NCBI RefSeq assembly: GCF_035953295.1
Contig: NZ_CP108370.1
Span: 1,984,001-2,048,000, forward strand
DNA: 64,000 bases
DNA from: Streptomyces sp. NBC_01335
Lineage (GTDB): Bacteria; Actinomycetota; Actinomycetes; Streptomycetales; Streptomycetaceae
Direction: 5' to 3'
The position numbers and the translations under genes were made by a program. Each line of letters begins with the position of its first letter. The first letter of the stretch is position 1. This document shows, piece after piece, positions 8,321-16,918 of the stretch. The notes under the pieces were generated by a model. That model saw nothing but the letters and a program-made list of their open reading frames with translations. It searched no databases and was not told the origin of the DNA.

Positions 8321-9463
8321 TCAGAGCAGCGTGCGGAGCTTCTCGGCGAGCAGGTCCCAGCGCCACTTCTCCTCGACCCACTCCCGCCCCCGCTCCCCCA
8401 TGCGGCGGCGCAGCTCCGCGTCGCCGAGCAGGGTGACGATCCGGTCGGCCGTGTCCTCGGCGTCGCCGCCGCGCACCACCCAGCCGGTCTCGCCGTCCAG
8501 GACCGCGTCGGGCGCCCCGCCGGAGTCGCCGGCCACCACCGGCAGCCCGGTCGCCGAGGCTTCCAGGTAGACGATGCCGAGGCCCTCCACGTCGAGGCCG
8601 CCGCGCCGGGTCCGGCAGGGCATGGCGAAGACGTCGCCGGCGCCGTAGTGCGCGGGGAGCTCCGCCCAGGGCACCGGGCCGGTGAAGCGGACGGAGCGGC
8701 TCACCCCGGTCTCGGCCGCGAGCTTCTCCAGGTCCTTGGCGTACGGGCCGCCGCCGACGATCAGGAGCACGGTGTCGGGGTGGCGGGCCAGGATCGCGGG
8801 CATGGCGAGGATCAGCGTGTCCTGGCCCTTGCGCGGCACCAGCCGGGAGACGCAGACGACGACGGGCCGGTCGGTGAGCCCCAGCCGGGCCCTGACCCGG
8901 TCGCCGCCGGACGCCGGGTGGAAGGTCTTCTCGTCGACGCCGGGCGGGAGTTGCACCATGCGTCCGGCCGCCTCGGGGGTGAGCGCGGCGGCGATCCGGG
9001 ACCGGGTGTACTCACCGAGGTACGTGATCGTGTCGGTGCCCTCCCCGATGCGGCGCAGCAGTTGCCGGGAGGCGGGGAGCTGGGCCCAGCCGGCCTCGTG
9101 TCCGTGGGTGGTGGCGACGAGCCGGCGGGCCCCGGCCCGGCGCAGCGCGGGGGCCATCAGGCCGAGCGGGGCGGCGGCGCCGAACCAGACGGAGGTGCAG
9201 CCGTGTTCCCGCAGCAGCCCCGCCGCGCGCCGGGTGACCCGGGGGGTGGGCAGCAGCATCGTCGTGCGGTCGCGGACGACGGTGAAGGGCTGGTCGGCGT
9301 CGAAGTCGGCGGTGGCCCGTACCCCCTCCTCGCTCCGCTTCCAGGTGGAGGCGTAGACGACGAGCTGTCCGGGGTCCAGCCGCAGCGCCATGTTGTGCAG
9401 GAAGGCCTGGATGCCACCGGGGCGGGGCGGGAAGTCGTTGGTCACGATCAAGGTCTTGTCCAT
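8321..9463 (-). CDS. pimB: GT4 glycosyltransferase, PimB-like phosphatidylinositol mannosyltransferase
   Basis: 380 residues, GT-B fold retaining glycosyltransferase. N-terminal NDFPPRPGGIQAFLHNMA is the GT4 nucleotide-independent acceptor loop (GGIQ), VCVSRLVPRKGQDTLILA opens the second Rossmann domain, and GLGIVYLEASATGLPVVAGD contains the Ex7E donor-sugar motif (E in VYLEA). In actinobacteria this orthologue adds the second mannose of phosphatidylinositol mannosides from GDP-mannose at the inner membrane face. ATG at 9463 gives the family length; the longer upstream open frame is not needed. The adjacent divergent GT87-like gene supports an envelope glycolipid role. Confidence 0.88.
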   Translation of the reverse strand: MDKTLIVTNDFPPRPGGIQAFLHNMALRLDPGQLVVYASTWKRSEEGVRATADFDADQPFTVVRDRTTMLLPTPRVTRRAAGLLREHGCTSVWFGAAAPLGLMAPALRRAGARRLVATTHGHEAGWAQLPASRQLLRRIGEGTDTITYLGEYTRSRIAAALTPEAAGRMVQLPPGVDEKTFHPASGGDRVRARLGLTDRPVVVCVSRLVPRKGQDTLILAMPAILARHPDTVLLIVGGGPYAKDLEKLAAETGVSRSVRFTGPVPWAELPAHYGAGDVFAMPCRTRRGGLDVEGLGIVYLEASATGLPVVAGDSGGAPDAVLDGETGWVVRGGDAEDTADRIVTLLGDAELRRRMGERGREWVEEKWRWDLLAEKLRTLL

Positions 9464-9644
9464 CGCCGCCGACAGTAACGGACCCGCCCCGCGCGGCAGA
9501 CCTCCCCGTGTCATGTCAGGCCCGGCGACCCGCCGGCGTCCTGTCGTGGACCGGCCCCCGGCCACCGGCCGCGCCTCGGTCCCGCGCGCAGCGGGGCCCG
9601 GCATCATGGCTGACCGGACGTACGGCACGAGGAGCGGAAGAGCC

Positions 9645-10946
9645 ATGACGGGACGGGCCGGCACCTGCGGGGTCCTCGCGGTCTGGACGCTGACCAGGGC
9701 GGCGCTGCTGCTCTGTGTGCTGAAGGCGGTGACGGTCCCGGGTCCCGACGTCACCGTGGACGTCTCGGTGATCTACCACGGCTGGTACGAGGTGCTGCGC
9801 ACCGGCGCCTTCCCCTCGGGGGACGTGACCTGGCAGTACCCTCCGGCGGCGGCGCTGCCGGTCCTGGCCCCCGCGCTGCTGCCGTTCCTGGCGTATCCGA
9901 CGGCGTTCTACGTGCTCGTGCTGGTCTGCGACGCGCTGGTGCTGGGGCTGCTGCTGCGGGCGGGCTCCCGGCCCGGTGCGCGGCGCACGGGCGCCTGGGT
10001 CTGGGTGGCGGGCGTACCGCTGCTGGGCCCGACCGTCTACGCCCGGTACGACCTGATGGTGACGGCCCTCGCGGTGGCGGGGCTGCTGGCCGGGGTGCGC
10101 CGGCCGGGGGTGCTGGGGGCGGTCGCGGCGTTCGGGGCGCTGCTGAAGGTGTGGCCGGTGCTGGTGCTGGTGGGGACGGCCCCCGGGCGGGCGACCCGCC
10201 GCGCGTGGTCGGCGGCGGTGGTGGTGGCCGGGGTGCTGGCGGCGGGGTTCTGGCTGGTGATGCCGGGGGCGTTCGCGTTCCTCGGGTACCAGCGGGACCG
10301 GGGCACCGAGATCGAGTCGCTGGGCGGGGTGGCGCTCCATCTGGCGCGGTGGTCGGGCTGGCCGGGGTGGATCGAGCTGCACTACGGCTCGATGGAGTTC
10401 CTCGGCCCCCGGGTGGAGCTGGTGTCGGGGCTGGCGCTGGGGCTGAGCGCGGCGGCGTTCGGCTGGCTGCTGGTGTGGCGGCTGCGGGCGCGTACCTTCG
10501 CGGCGCACACGGCGGCGGACGCGGCGTTCACGGCGGTGCTGCTGTTCACGACGACGAGCCGGGTGATCAGCCCGCAGTACCTGGTGTGGCTGGTCGGTCT
10601 GGCGGCGGTCTGCCTGGTCTTCCGGGGCAGCCGGTCGGGCCTGCCCGCGTGCCTGGTCCTGGTGGCCTGCCCGGTGACCTTCCTGGAGTTCCCGCTGGGC
10701 TTCGGGCACGTGGTGGCGAGCGACGGCACGGGCGTGGCGCTGCTCCTCGTACGGAACGGCCTGCTGGTCGCGGCGACGGTGGTCGCGGCGGCGGGGCTGT
10801 GGCGCGGGACGCGGCCGGTGGCCGCCCCGGACGTCTCTCCGGCTAGTACGGGCACGGAGGCGGCAACCGCCGCGTACTCCGGGCCCGGTACGGCGGGGGC
10901 CGAAGCGGTGGCGCCGGTGGCTCAGCCGAGCCGCTCGGTGAGGTAG
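9645..10946 (+). CDS. GT87-like polytopic membrane glycosyltransferase (DUF2029)
   Basis: 433 residues with about ten hydrophobic segments and a charged C-terminal tail. AGGAG at 9630-9634 precedes the ATG. The first extracytoplasmic loop has VDVSVIYHGWYEVLRTG with the acidic residue expected of polyprenyl-phosphate-mannose-dependent GT-C enzymes, followed by WQYPPAAALPVLAP, a typical GT87 motif. GT87 members use polyprenol-phosphate-mannose to extend lipoglycans outside the membrane. The 3' end overlaps the convergent metalloprotease gene by 25 bp (10922-10946). Confidence 0.85.
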   Translation: MTGRAGTCGVLAVWTLTRAALLLCVLKAVTVPGPDVTVDVSVIYHGWYEVLRTGAFPSGDVTWQYPPAAALPVLAPALLPFLAYPTAFYVLVLVCDALVLGLLLRAGSRPGARRTGAWVWVAGVPLLGPTVYARYDLMVTALAVAGLLAGVRRPGVLGAVAAFGALLKVWPVLVLVGTAPGRATRRAWSAAVVVAGVLAAGFWLVMPGAFAFLGYQRDRGTEIESLGGVALHLARWSGWPGWIELHYGSMEFLGPRVELVSGLALGLSAAAFGWLLVWRLRARTFAAHTAADAAFTAVLLFTTTSRVISPQYLVWLVGLAAVCLVFRGSRSGLPACLVLVACPVTFLEFPLGFGHVVASDGTGVALLLVRNGLLVAATVVAAAGLWRGTRPVAAPDVSPASTGTEAATAAYSGPGTAGAEAVAPVAQPSRSVR

Positions 10947-12394
10947 TTCCGCCAGCGGGTGGTGAACTCCCGCTCGCCGATGCCGAGGACCTTCTCCATC
11001 GCGGTCTCCACCGCCCCCTCGCGCCCGTCGTGCGCCCCCACCGCCCGGTACAGGTCGGTGAGCGCGTCCTCGCCCCACTCCTCGGCGACGAGCTCACAGG
11101 CGAGCCAGCCGCCCTCGTACGCCCGCGCCAGCGCGTCCGGGTCCCGGTCGAAGGCGAAGTCGTCGTCGGCGGGGAGCGCGGCGGGCAGGTCGCGGGCGCG
11201 GACGGCGGTGGCGAGTTCGGGCGCGATCTCGTCTGCCGTGCGGTCCTCCTGCCGGTACGCGGCCCAGTCGGCGAACCCCTCGGAGAGCCAGAGCGGGGTG
11301 GCGGCGGTCGTGGAGGTCCGGGTCGCCACGTGCGTGGTCTCGTGGGTGAGGACGACCCGGCGGCCGAAGGTACCGAGGCCGGCGTACGCCTCCGGGTTGA
11401 CGACGACCCGGTCGGCGAGGCCCGGCCGCCCGTTCCCGCTGGAGACCGCGCCGGTGGTGACGGCCGCTATCCCCCGGTAGCTCCCGGCCGGCGAGCCGAG
11501 GAGCTCCGCCATGGCCCCCGTGGAGGCGGGCACGAGGTAGACCACCCGCGCCGCCCAGGAGTCCGGCCAGGCGGCGGAGGCCGCCGGGACCGCGTGGTCG
11601 GCGGTCTCCGCGATCTCGCGCAGTTCCTTCGCCGGGCGGCCGACGCCGAGGACGAGGCTGTGGGTGCCGTGCACCGCGATGACCGGGCCCTGGTCCCAGA
11701 GCGGCACGGCCGCGTCTTTCGCGGGCCGGTCGGCCGTGAGGTGCCAGGACCCGCCGGAGCCGTCCCGGGCGAGCTCCAGGGTGCGGCGGGCGGTCGCGGG
11801 GGCGGTGTCGAAGCCCGCGACGCGGTAGTCCAGCTCGACGTCGGCGGTGACCCGGTCGGCGCCCCGGTCGGTCAGCGATTTCACCGTGTACGTCCATGAC
11901 CGCAGCGGTACCTGCGCCAGGTCGGCCAGTGAGGTGCGCTGGGCGGTGCGCAGCGCGGCGGCGTCCGGGTCGACCACGGCCAGGTACGCGGCGGTGTCGT
12001 GGTGCAGCACGGCGGCGGCCCGCCGGTCGAGGAGCGTGGTGATCTCCCCGGCGGTGGCGGAGTCCGCCGAGCGGTCGGGGGCGGCGCACCCCCCGGCGGC
12101 CAGCACCCCGGCGAGGAGCAGCGCGACGAGCGGGGCGCCCGCCGCACGCCGGGCGCGGGCCCGGGTGCGGGGGCGGTTCCGCCGCGCGTCGGTCCGGGGT
12201 GCCGCCGGGGCGTGTGGTGAAAGTCCCGCCTGTCCGTCGGCGTCCGGCACGCACGCTCGCCACGTTGTCGGGGTCGCCCCGATACATCCGGTGTCGGGGC
12301 GGCCCTCCGCCGTGCGATCGCACGCACCGGACGCCGCCCGACCCGCCCTCCGGGCGGACGGCGCCACTTTCACGACACGCCCTGGTTCTGCCAT
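10922..12394 (-). CDS. Secreted zinc metalloprotease-like lipoprotein (HExxH)
   Basis: 490 residues from ATG at 12394. A lipobox (LAAGGC) follows a hydrophobic stretch after an unusually long basic N-terminal region, so the true start may be GTG at 12250 (442 residues). Zinc-site motif LTHETTHVATR (about residues 349-359) is followed by LSEGFADW, where Glu 372 is spaced as in gluzincins. The region before it resembles an NTF2-like domain (LLDRRAAAVLHHDTAAYLAVV). It is probably lipid-anchored outside the cell, acting on an unknown peptide or wall substrate. It starts 16 bp after the NlpC/P60 stop, suggesting one transcript. Confidence 0.82.
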   Translation of the reverse strand: MAEPGRVVKVAPSARRAGRAASGACDRTAEGRPDTGCIGATPTTWRACVPDADGQAGLSPHAPAAPRTDARRNRPRTRARARRAAGAPLVALLLAGVLAAGGCAAPDRSADSATAGEITTLLDRRAAAVLHHDTAAYLAVVDPDAAALRTAQRTSLADLAQVPLRSWTYTVKSLTDRGADRVTADVELDYRVAGFDTAPATARRTLELARDGSGGSWHLTADRPAKDAAVPLWDQGPVIAVHGTHSLVLGVGRPAKELREIAETADHAVPAASAAWPDSWAARVVYLVPASTGAMAELLGSPAGSYRGIAAVTTGAVSSGNGRPGLADRVVVNPEAYAGLGTFGRRVVLTHETTHVATRTSTTAATPLWLSEGFADWAAYRQEDRTADEIAPELATAVRARDLPAALPADDDFAFDRDPDALARAYEGGWLACELVAEEWGEDALTDLYRAVGAHDGREGAVETAMEKVLGIGEREFTTRWRNYLTERLG

Positions 12395-12410
12395 TCAGCC
12401 GATCGTACGG

Positions 12411-13475
12411 TCAGACCCGGGTGACCGAGGAGACGGGCATCATGCCGACGGGGTCGTAGCGGACCGCGGCGCCGGGGTACGGGGCGTGGATGACCTGGCC
12501 GTTCCCGGCGTACATGGCGATGTGGCTGGCGTCCGCCCGGTAGGCGACGAGGTCGCCGGGGAGCGCCTGGGAGAGCGGCACCATGTGGCCCGCGTACCGC
12601 TGGGCCTGGGAGGTGCGCGGCAGGCTGACGCCCGCGCGGGCGTAGGCCCACTGCATGAGCCCGGAGCAGTCGAAGCCGCTGGGGCCGTTGGCTCCCCAGA
12701 CGTACGGGCGGCCGAGCGCCTGCTGGGCGGCGGCCAGGGCGGCGAGGGCCCTCGCCGAGCCGGGGAGGCCGGCGGCGGCCTCCCGGAGGGCGGACAGGTC
12801 TCCGGTGCCGCCGGGGTCCGAGGGACGGCCGGAGCGGGACGCGCGGGCGTCGTCGTAGGCGGCGCGCTGCCCGGGCGGAAGGGCGGCCAGCAGCCGGCGG
12901 GCCTCGGCGAGCTTGGACTCGACGGTGCGCTTGTGGCGGGCCACGGTGGCGCGGCTGCGCTCGAGGTCCCGCAGGTCGTCCGCGGCCTCGGCGCGGATCT
13001 GGTCGAGCTTCTGGCGGGTGCGGCGGAGCTTGTCGAGCGCGAGCGCCTGGCGGGCGCCGAGCCGGTCGAGGGTGGCGGCCCGGTCGAGGAAGGTGTCCGG
13101 GTCCGAGGAGAAGAGCAGGGCCAGGGCGGGATCGAGGGCCCCCTCGCGGTACTGCGCCCCGGCGATGGCGCCGAGGCCCCCGCGCATCTGGTTGAGGGCG
13201 GCCCGGGTGCGGGCGGCGGCCTCCTGGGCCCTGGCGACCTCGTCGCGGAGCCGGCCGGTCTCCTCGCCGGCCCGGTTGAACCCTTCGGTGGCCCGCTCCG
13301 CCTCGCGGTACAGCTGGTCGACGCGGGCCCGGGTGGCGTCGCGGTCGTGCGGGGCCGCCGCGCTCGCCGGGGCCCCGGTGAGGCCGGCGGCGGCGCTCGC
13401 CGCGGCCGCCGTGAGGACCGTGGCGCGCACGCCCCGGTTGAGGCCGGACTGGGTGGGACGGCGATGGGACACCAC
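12411..13475 (-). CDS. NlpC/P60 (C40) cell wall endopeptidase, copy 1
   Basis: 354 residues: an export signal (SHRRP start, then a hydrophobic stretch ending ASAAA), a long coiled coil (about 45-210: QLYREAERATEGFNRAGEE onward) and a C-terminal NlpC/P60 domain with FDCSGLMQWAY (catalytic Cys), ASHIAMYAG (His) and VIHAP. It cleaves peptide stems of peptidoglycan (RipA-like D,L-endopeptidase). Tandem GTG codons sit at 13475 and 13472; 13475 is chosen because AGGAG is 10 bp upstream and it aligns with the start of the paralogue. The paralogue lies immediately upstream on the same strand. Confidence 0.92.
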   Translation of the reverse strand: MVSHRRPTQSGLNRGVRATVLTAAAASAAAGLTGAPASAAAPHDRDATRARVDQLYREAERATEGFNRAGEETGRLRDEVARAQEAAARTRAALNQMRGGLGAIAGAQYREGALDPALALLFSSDPDTFLDRAATLDRLGARQALALDKLRRTRQKLDQIRAEAADDLRDLERSRATVARHKRTVESKLAEARRLLAALPPGQRAAYDDARASRSGRPSDPGGTGDLSALREAAAGLPGSARALAALAAAQQALGRPYVWGANGPSGFDCSGLMQWAYARAGVSLPRTSQAQRYAGHMVPLSQALPGDLVAYRADASHIAMYAGNGQVIHAPYPGAAVRYDPVGMMPVSSVTRV

Positions 13476-13568
13476 GGGAGCCGCACTCCTTCCGCTGCGC
13501 GCGTACGCACGCGGCCCCCTGCCACCCGGGACGGGTGGGACGACGGACGGGAGCCGCACAGCAGACAG

Positions 13569-13598
13569 ACAGTAATCGTCCGGTTACACGACGGCCAA
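13569..13598 (-). promoter_or_regulatory. Candidate promoter of NlpC/P60 copy 1
   Basis: On the minus strand TTGGCC (13593-13598) and TACTGT (13569-13574) are separated by 18 bp, a fair vegetative-type pair. GTAA-N8-TTAC (13572-13587) overlaps it and could be a regulator site. The implied leader is about 90 bases. Confidence 0.4.
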
Positions 13599-13680
13599 GG
13601 ACCGGCCGGGGGGCGCGAGGGGCGAAACGGCTCCGCCCCGGCGGTGACCTGGGTCTCCGTCGGGGCGGGGCGTCGTGCGG

Positions 13681-13698
13681 GGGCGAACCGATTCGCCC
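13681..13698 (-). terminator. Hairpin downstream of NlpC/P60 copy 2
   Basis: GGGCGAA-CCGA-TTCGCCC forms a 7-bp stem, overlapping an alternative CGCCCG/CGGGCG hairpin just to the right. It lies 66 bp past the copy 2 stop. Confidence 0.5.
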
Positions 13699-13702
13699 GT
13701 TC

Positions 13703-13771
13703 GGGCGTCGGACACCGGGCGTCGGGTACCGAGAGCCGGCTACAAGGCGTCAGGTATCGGGCGTCAGATGC
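13703..13771. repeat. Degenerate 13-14-bp tandem repeats spanning the stop of NlpC/P60 copy 2
   Basis: Units GGGCGTCGGACACC (13703-13716), GGGCGTCGGGTACC (13717-13730), GGCGTCAGGTATC (13746-13758) and GGGCGTCAGATGC (13759-13771). The last contains the in-frame stop codon (13764-13766). Confidence 0.75.
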
Positions 13772-14789
13772 GGACGCCGACCTGGAAGCTGCCGATGGTG
13801 TTCATCGACTCGTAGCGGACGTACGCGCCGGGGTGCGGGGCGTGCAGCACCGTGTTGTCGCCCGCGTAGAGGGCCACGTGCTCGGTGTTGTTGAAGAACA
13901 CCAGATCGCCCGGCTTCAGCTGGCTGCGGCCGATCCGGGTGCCCTGGTTGATCTGGGTGTACGTGGTGCGGGTGATCGCGACACCTGCCTGCGCGTAGGC
14001 CCACTGCGTGAGGCCCGAGCAGTCGAACGAGCTGGGGCCCGTGCCGCCGGAGACGTACGGCTTGCCGATCTGCGTCGCGGCGTTGGCGAGGGCGGCGGCG
14101 CCGAGGGCGGAGGCGGGGGCTTCGTTGCCCAGGTCGACGCGGGTACCCGCGGACCGGCTGGCGCGCGCGTCCTCGTCGGCCATCTTCTGGCGCTCGGCGG
14201 CGGTGAGGGTGTTCAGCAGCGTCTGCGCGTCGGACAGTTTCTTCTGGAACTTCTTCTTGTTCGCACCGAGGGCGTCGCGGACCTCGGAGAGCTCGGAGAG
14301 CTTCGCCTGGGCCTCCTTGCGCTCCTGGGCGAGGGTGCGCTGCTTGGCCTGGATCTTCTCCAGCGACTCGGCCTGCTTGGCCGTGAGGCTGTCCAGGGCC
14401 GAGGCCTGGTCGAGGAAGGTGTCCGGGTCCGAGGAGAAGAAGAGCTGCACGGAGGGGTCGATGCCGCCGGAGCGGTACTGCGCGGTGGCGAGCGAACCGA
14501 GTTCGCCGCGGAGGCTGTTGAGGTCGGCCTGCTCGCGGGCGACCTTGTCCTGGAGGGCGTCGACCTCCTTCTTCAGCTTCTCCTGCTGCTCCTTGGCCCC
14601 GTTGTACTTCTCGGTGGCGGCCTCGGCCTCGCTGTAGAGCTTGTCGACCTTCGCCTTGACCTCGGTCTTGGTCGGCTTGGGGTCGGCGTGCGCGGCCTGG
14701 GCGGAGAGGGCCACGGCGGCTGCTGCGGTCGCGGTGAGCACGGTCACACGGGTGCGGCTCGGCTGCTTGGGTCGACGGTGGGACGCCAC
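13764..14789 (-). CDS. NlpC/P60 (C40) cell wall endopeptidase, copy 2
   Basis: 341 residues, same plan as copy 1: export signal (VTVLTATAAAAVALSAQAAH), coiled coil (about 35-200, with LYSEAEAATEKYNGAKEQQ and KIQAKQRTLAQERKEAQAK) and NlpC/P60 domain with FDCSGLTQWAYAQAG, HVALYAG and VLHAPHPG. Starts at GTG 14789, with AAGGAG 9 bp upstream. The coil is more Lys/Gln-rich than in copy 1, so the two have diverged. It has its own promoter and a leader of about 140 bases. Confidence 0.93.
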   Translation of the reverse strand: MASHRRPKQPSRTRVTVLTATAAAAVALSAQAAHADPKPTKTEVKAKVDKLYSEAEAATEKYNGAKEQQEKLKKEVDALQDKVAREQADLNSLRGELGSLATAQYRSGGIDPSVQLFFSSDPDTFLDQASALDSLTAKQAESLEKIQAKQRTLAQERKEAQAKLSELSEVRDALGANKKKFQKKLSDAQTLLNTLTAAERQKMADEDARASRSAGTRVDLGNEAPASALGAAALANAATQIGKPYVSGGTGPSSFDCSGLTQWAYAQAGVAITRTTYTQINQGTRIGRSQLKPGDLVFFNNTEHVALYAGDNTVLHAPHPGAYVRYESMNTIGSFQVGVRI

Positions 14790-14937
14790 GAAGGCGAGCT
14801 CCTTCTTCCTCAGAGCCGCCTACCAGGACGGAGGGCAGAACACCCGGTACGACCCGGCTCCGCGCACATCACGGACTCGGCGGTTCCTTCGCCGCCACCC
14901 CGAATGAGTGATCAACCGTGCGAAGGTTCGAGCCCTG

Positions 14938-14967
14938 ACCCTAGTGACCTAGTTGTGATCAGTTCAA
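14938..14967 (-). promoter_or_regulatory. Promoter of NlpC/P60 copy 2
   Basis: Minus-strand TTGAAC (14962-14967) and TAGGGT (14938-14943) with an 18-bp spacer resemble the HrdB consensus. The transcript would start near 14930, leaving a long, structured leader with hairpins at about 14881-14898. Confidence 0.6.
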
Positions 14968-15040
14968 ATCCTCCCTGGAAAAGATTCGTCACACCCGGCA
15001 CTTCCGTGCCGCCGACGCACGGCGCGTAGCCAGAAATTGA

Positions 15041-15088
15041 CGATACGTTTCCCCGAAAGCGGCACGGCGCTCGTACTGCAACGTATCG
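15041..15088 (-). terminator. Inverted repeat after the NYN-domain gene
   Basis: CGATACGTT (15041-15049) and AACGTATCG (15080-15088) are exact complements, starting 2 bp after the stop codon. The 30-bp loop is long, so termination is only likely. Confidence 0.5.
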
Positions 15089-15090
15089 CC

Positions 15091-16455
15091 CTAAACGCGC
15101 GAAAGCCGCTTCAGGAGCAAGGCGGACGCGACGGGCCGGGCACCGGCCTTGGCCACCCCGTCCGCCACCTCCCGGTCGGTGGAGACCACCACGACGGGCC
15201 GCCCCGGCGGTTCGGCACGGGCGAGTTGGCGGATCAGCTCGTCGGCGGTCACCCCCGCCTTGCTGAAGAGCACCCGCACCCCGCGCGGCGGCGCGAGCAG
15301 CACCGGCACGGCCAGCTCCGCCCCGTCGAACACACAGGTCATCTCGGCGCCCGTCTGCGCGGCGAGCATCGACAGCCCGCCCAGCAGCCTCAACCGCTGC
15401 TTCTCCAACGGCATCTGGGGATAGCCGGTCTTCGTGACGTTGTAGCCGTCGATGATCAGGTGCGCCTGCGGCAGCGCCAGCAGCTGGTCGAGGAGTGCCG
15501 GATCGGTCTCCGAAAGCGCCCTCGCGGCAATGTCCTTGGGCGACATCCGGCCCGGCTCGACCGCTTCCACCCCGTCCGCGGGACGGGAGGTCGACGGCGG
15601 CAGCGCGAGCTCGCGGCGCAGCCCCGCGGCGGCGTCGAGCACGGTGTCCAGCAGCAGCCGCAGCCGCATGTCCTCGACCGAGCGGCCCTCTCGGGCGGCC
15701 CTGCGGCTCGTCTCCACGGCCGTCTCGGCCTCCGCCAGGCGGGTCTTGAGCCGGCGGGTCTCGCTCTCCGCCTGGGAGACCTGCGCCGCCGCCTCGGCGC
15801 GTACCGCGTCCGCCTCGGCGGCGGCCCGGCGCAGCGCGGCCTCGCTGCGCTTGACCTCGCTGAGGGCGCTGCGCAGCTTGCGGTGGAGCGACTCGGACTC
15901 CTTGCGGGCGGCGTCCAGTTCGGCGCGGAGCCGCTCGGTGTCGGCCTTGGTCTGGCCGCGCGCGTGCGCCAGTTCCTCGCGCAGGCGTTCCGTCTCGCGC
16001 CGGCTCTCGTCGTCGGCGCGCTCCGCGGTGGCCCGCTGGACCTCCTCGCCGGCGGCCTGCACCAGCTTGACCCAGCCGACCGGGCGCAGCACGTACGCGG
16101 CGGCGGCGACGTCCACCGGATCGGCGGCGGCGGGCGGCGCACCGGCCTCCAGGGCGCGGGCCAGCTCCGGCTGGGCCGCCGCGATCCGTTCGCCGATGCG
16201 CCCGCGGAAGCGCGCGTCGCCCTCCAGCGCGGCGGCCATGGCGTTCCCGGCGAACTTCGCGCGCCGGGTCGGGGTGAAGCGGGCGTACTGCCGCAGCTGC
16301 GCGGGCAGTTCGCCGACCGTCAGACCCCCGAAGGCGTCCGAGACCAGCGCGACGACCCGCCGCCGCACTCCCTCGGGCAGCGGGCGGTCGAGCGCCTCGA
16401 CGGCGCCGTCGGCCCCATCGGCCGGATCAGCGCCGTTGGTCGGCTGCTCCACCAT
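15091..16455 (-). CDS. NYN-domain RNA-binding/nuclease protein with coiled coil
   Basis: 454 residues. The N-terminal ~145 residues are helical; 145-260 is a long Arg/Glu/Ala coiled coil (AERADDESRRETERLREEL onward); the C-terminal ~170 residues are a NYN (PIN-like, YacP-type) domain starting HLIIDGYNVTKTGYP, with the acidic D of IDGYN, CVFDGAE and VVVVSTDREVADG as the remaining metal-site strands. YacP (Rae1) relatives cleave RNA on ribosomes. ATG at 16455 has GGGGTGA upstream. Activity not proven for this long actinobacterial form. Confidence 0.88.
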   Translation of the reverse strand: MVEQPTNGADPADGADGAVEALDRPLPEGVRRRVVALVSDAFGGLTVGELPAQLRQYARFTPTRRAKFAGNAMAAALEGDARFRGRIGERIAAAQPELARALEAGAPPAAADPVDVAAAAYVLRPVGWVKLVQAAGEEVQRATAERADDESRRETERLREELAHARGQTKADTERLRAELDAARKESESLHRKLRSALSEVKRSEAALRRAAAEADAVRAEAAAQVSQAESETRRLKTRLAEAETAVETSRRAAREGRSVEDMRLRLLLDTVLDAAAGLRRELALPPSTSRPADGVEAVEPGRMSPKDIAARALSETDPALLDQLLALPQAHLIIDGYNVTKTGYPQMPLEKQRLRLLGGLSMLAAQTGAEMTCVFDGAELAVPVLLAPPRGVRVLFSKAGVTADELIRQLARAEPPGRPVVVVSTDREVADGVAKAGARPVASALLLKRLSRV

Positions 16456-16488
16456 CCGTCACCCCATCATGTCCGTGGTGCGACTCCG

Positions 16489-16731
16489 TCAGGAGTCGGC
16501 ACCTGGCCTGTCCACCAGTTCGATCTGGTCCACCGCGCTGCACCATCGGCAGCGCACCGATTCGATCGTCTCACTGACGACCTCCCGCTCCTCGACACTG
16601 GCGTCACCGGCCAGGTCGAGGTGGACGTACTCCACCACCTTCGACGACCGCGTCACGTCGAAACGCGTGAGGTTCCCGCAGAGCGTGCAGCGCCAGCGGG
16701 TCGCGTCGGTCGGCTGGGGAACCGTCGTCAT
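16489..16731 (-). CDS. Small zinc-ribbon protein
   Basis: 80 residues with CTLCGNLTRFDV and RCRWCSAVDQ: two CxxC pairs about 45 residues apart, which predicts one zinc site. No enzymatic motif. Its stop codon lies in the loop of a small hairpin (GACTCC-GTCA-GGAGTC, 16482-16497), and the NYN gene begins 33 bp later, so co-transcription is likely. Function unknown. Confidence 0.75.
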   Translation of the reverse strand: MTTVPQPTDATRWRCTLCGNLTRFDVTRSSKVVEYVHLDLAGDASVEEREVVSETIESVRCRWCSAVDQIELVDRPGADS

Positions 16732-16918
16732 CGTGCCGTCCTCTTTCGTCGTCGGGCCTCGTGCCGTCCCGGACGAGGCCCGTCCTGTCCTGCCTCAAGG
16801 ATCTCGCGGTGCGCCGTCGAACTGCGGGTGTCCTGGGGCAACCCTACGGCCTCGCGCCCGGCCGACGGCACGGCGAGGCGGCCCGTTCCGTTCCGTCCCG
16901 GTACGTCATGCTCCGTAC

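Noticed and set aside
12199..12459. Small plus-strand frame between the metalloprotease and NlpC/P60 genes
   Set aside because: Antisense to the leader of the metalloprotease gene, no ribosome site, no domain.
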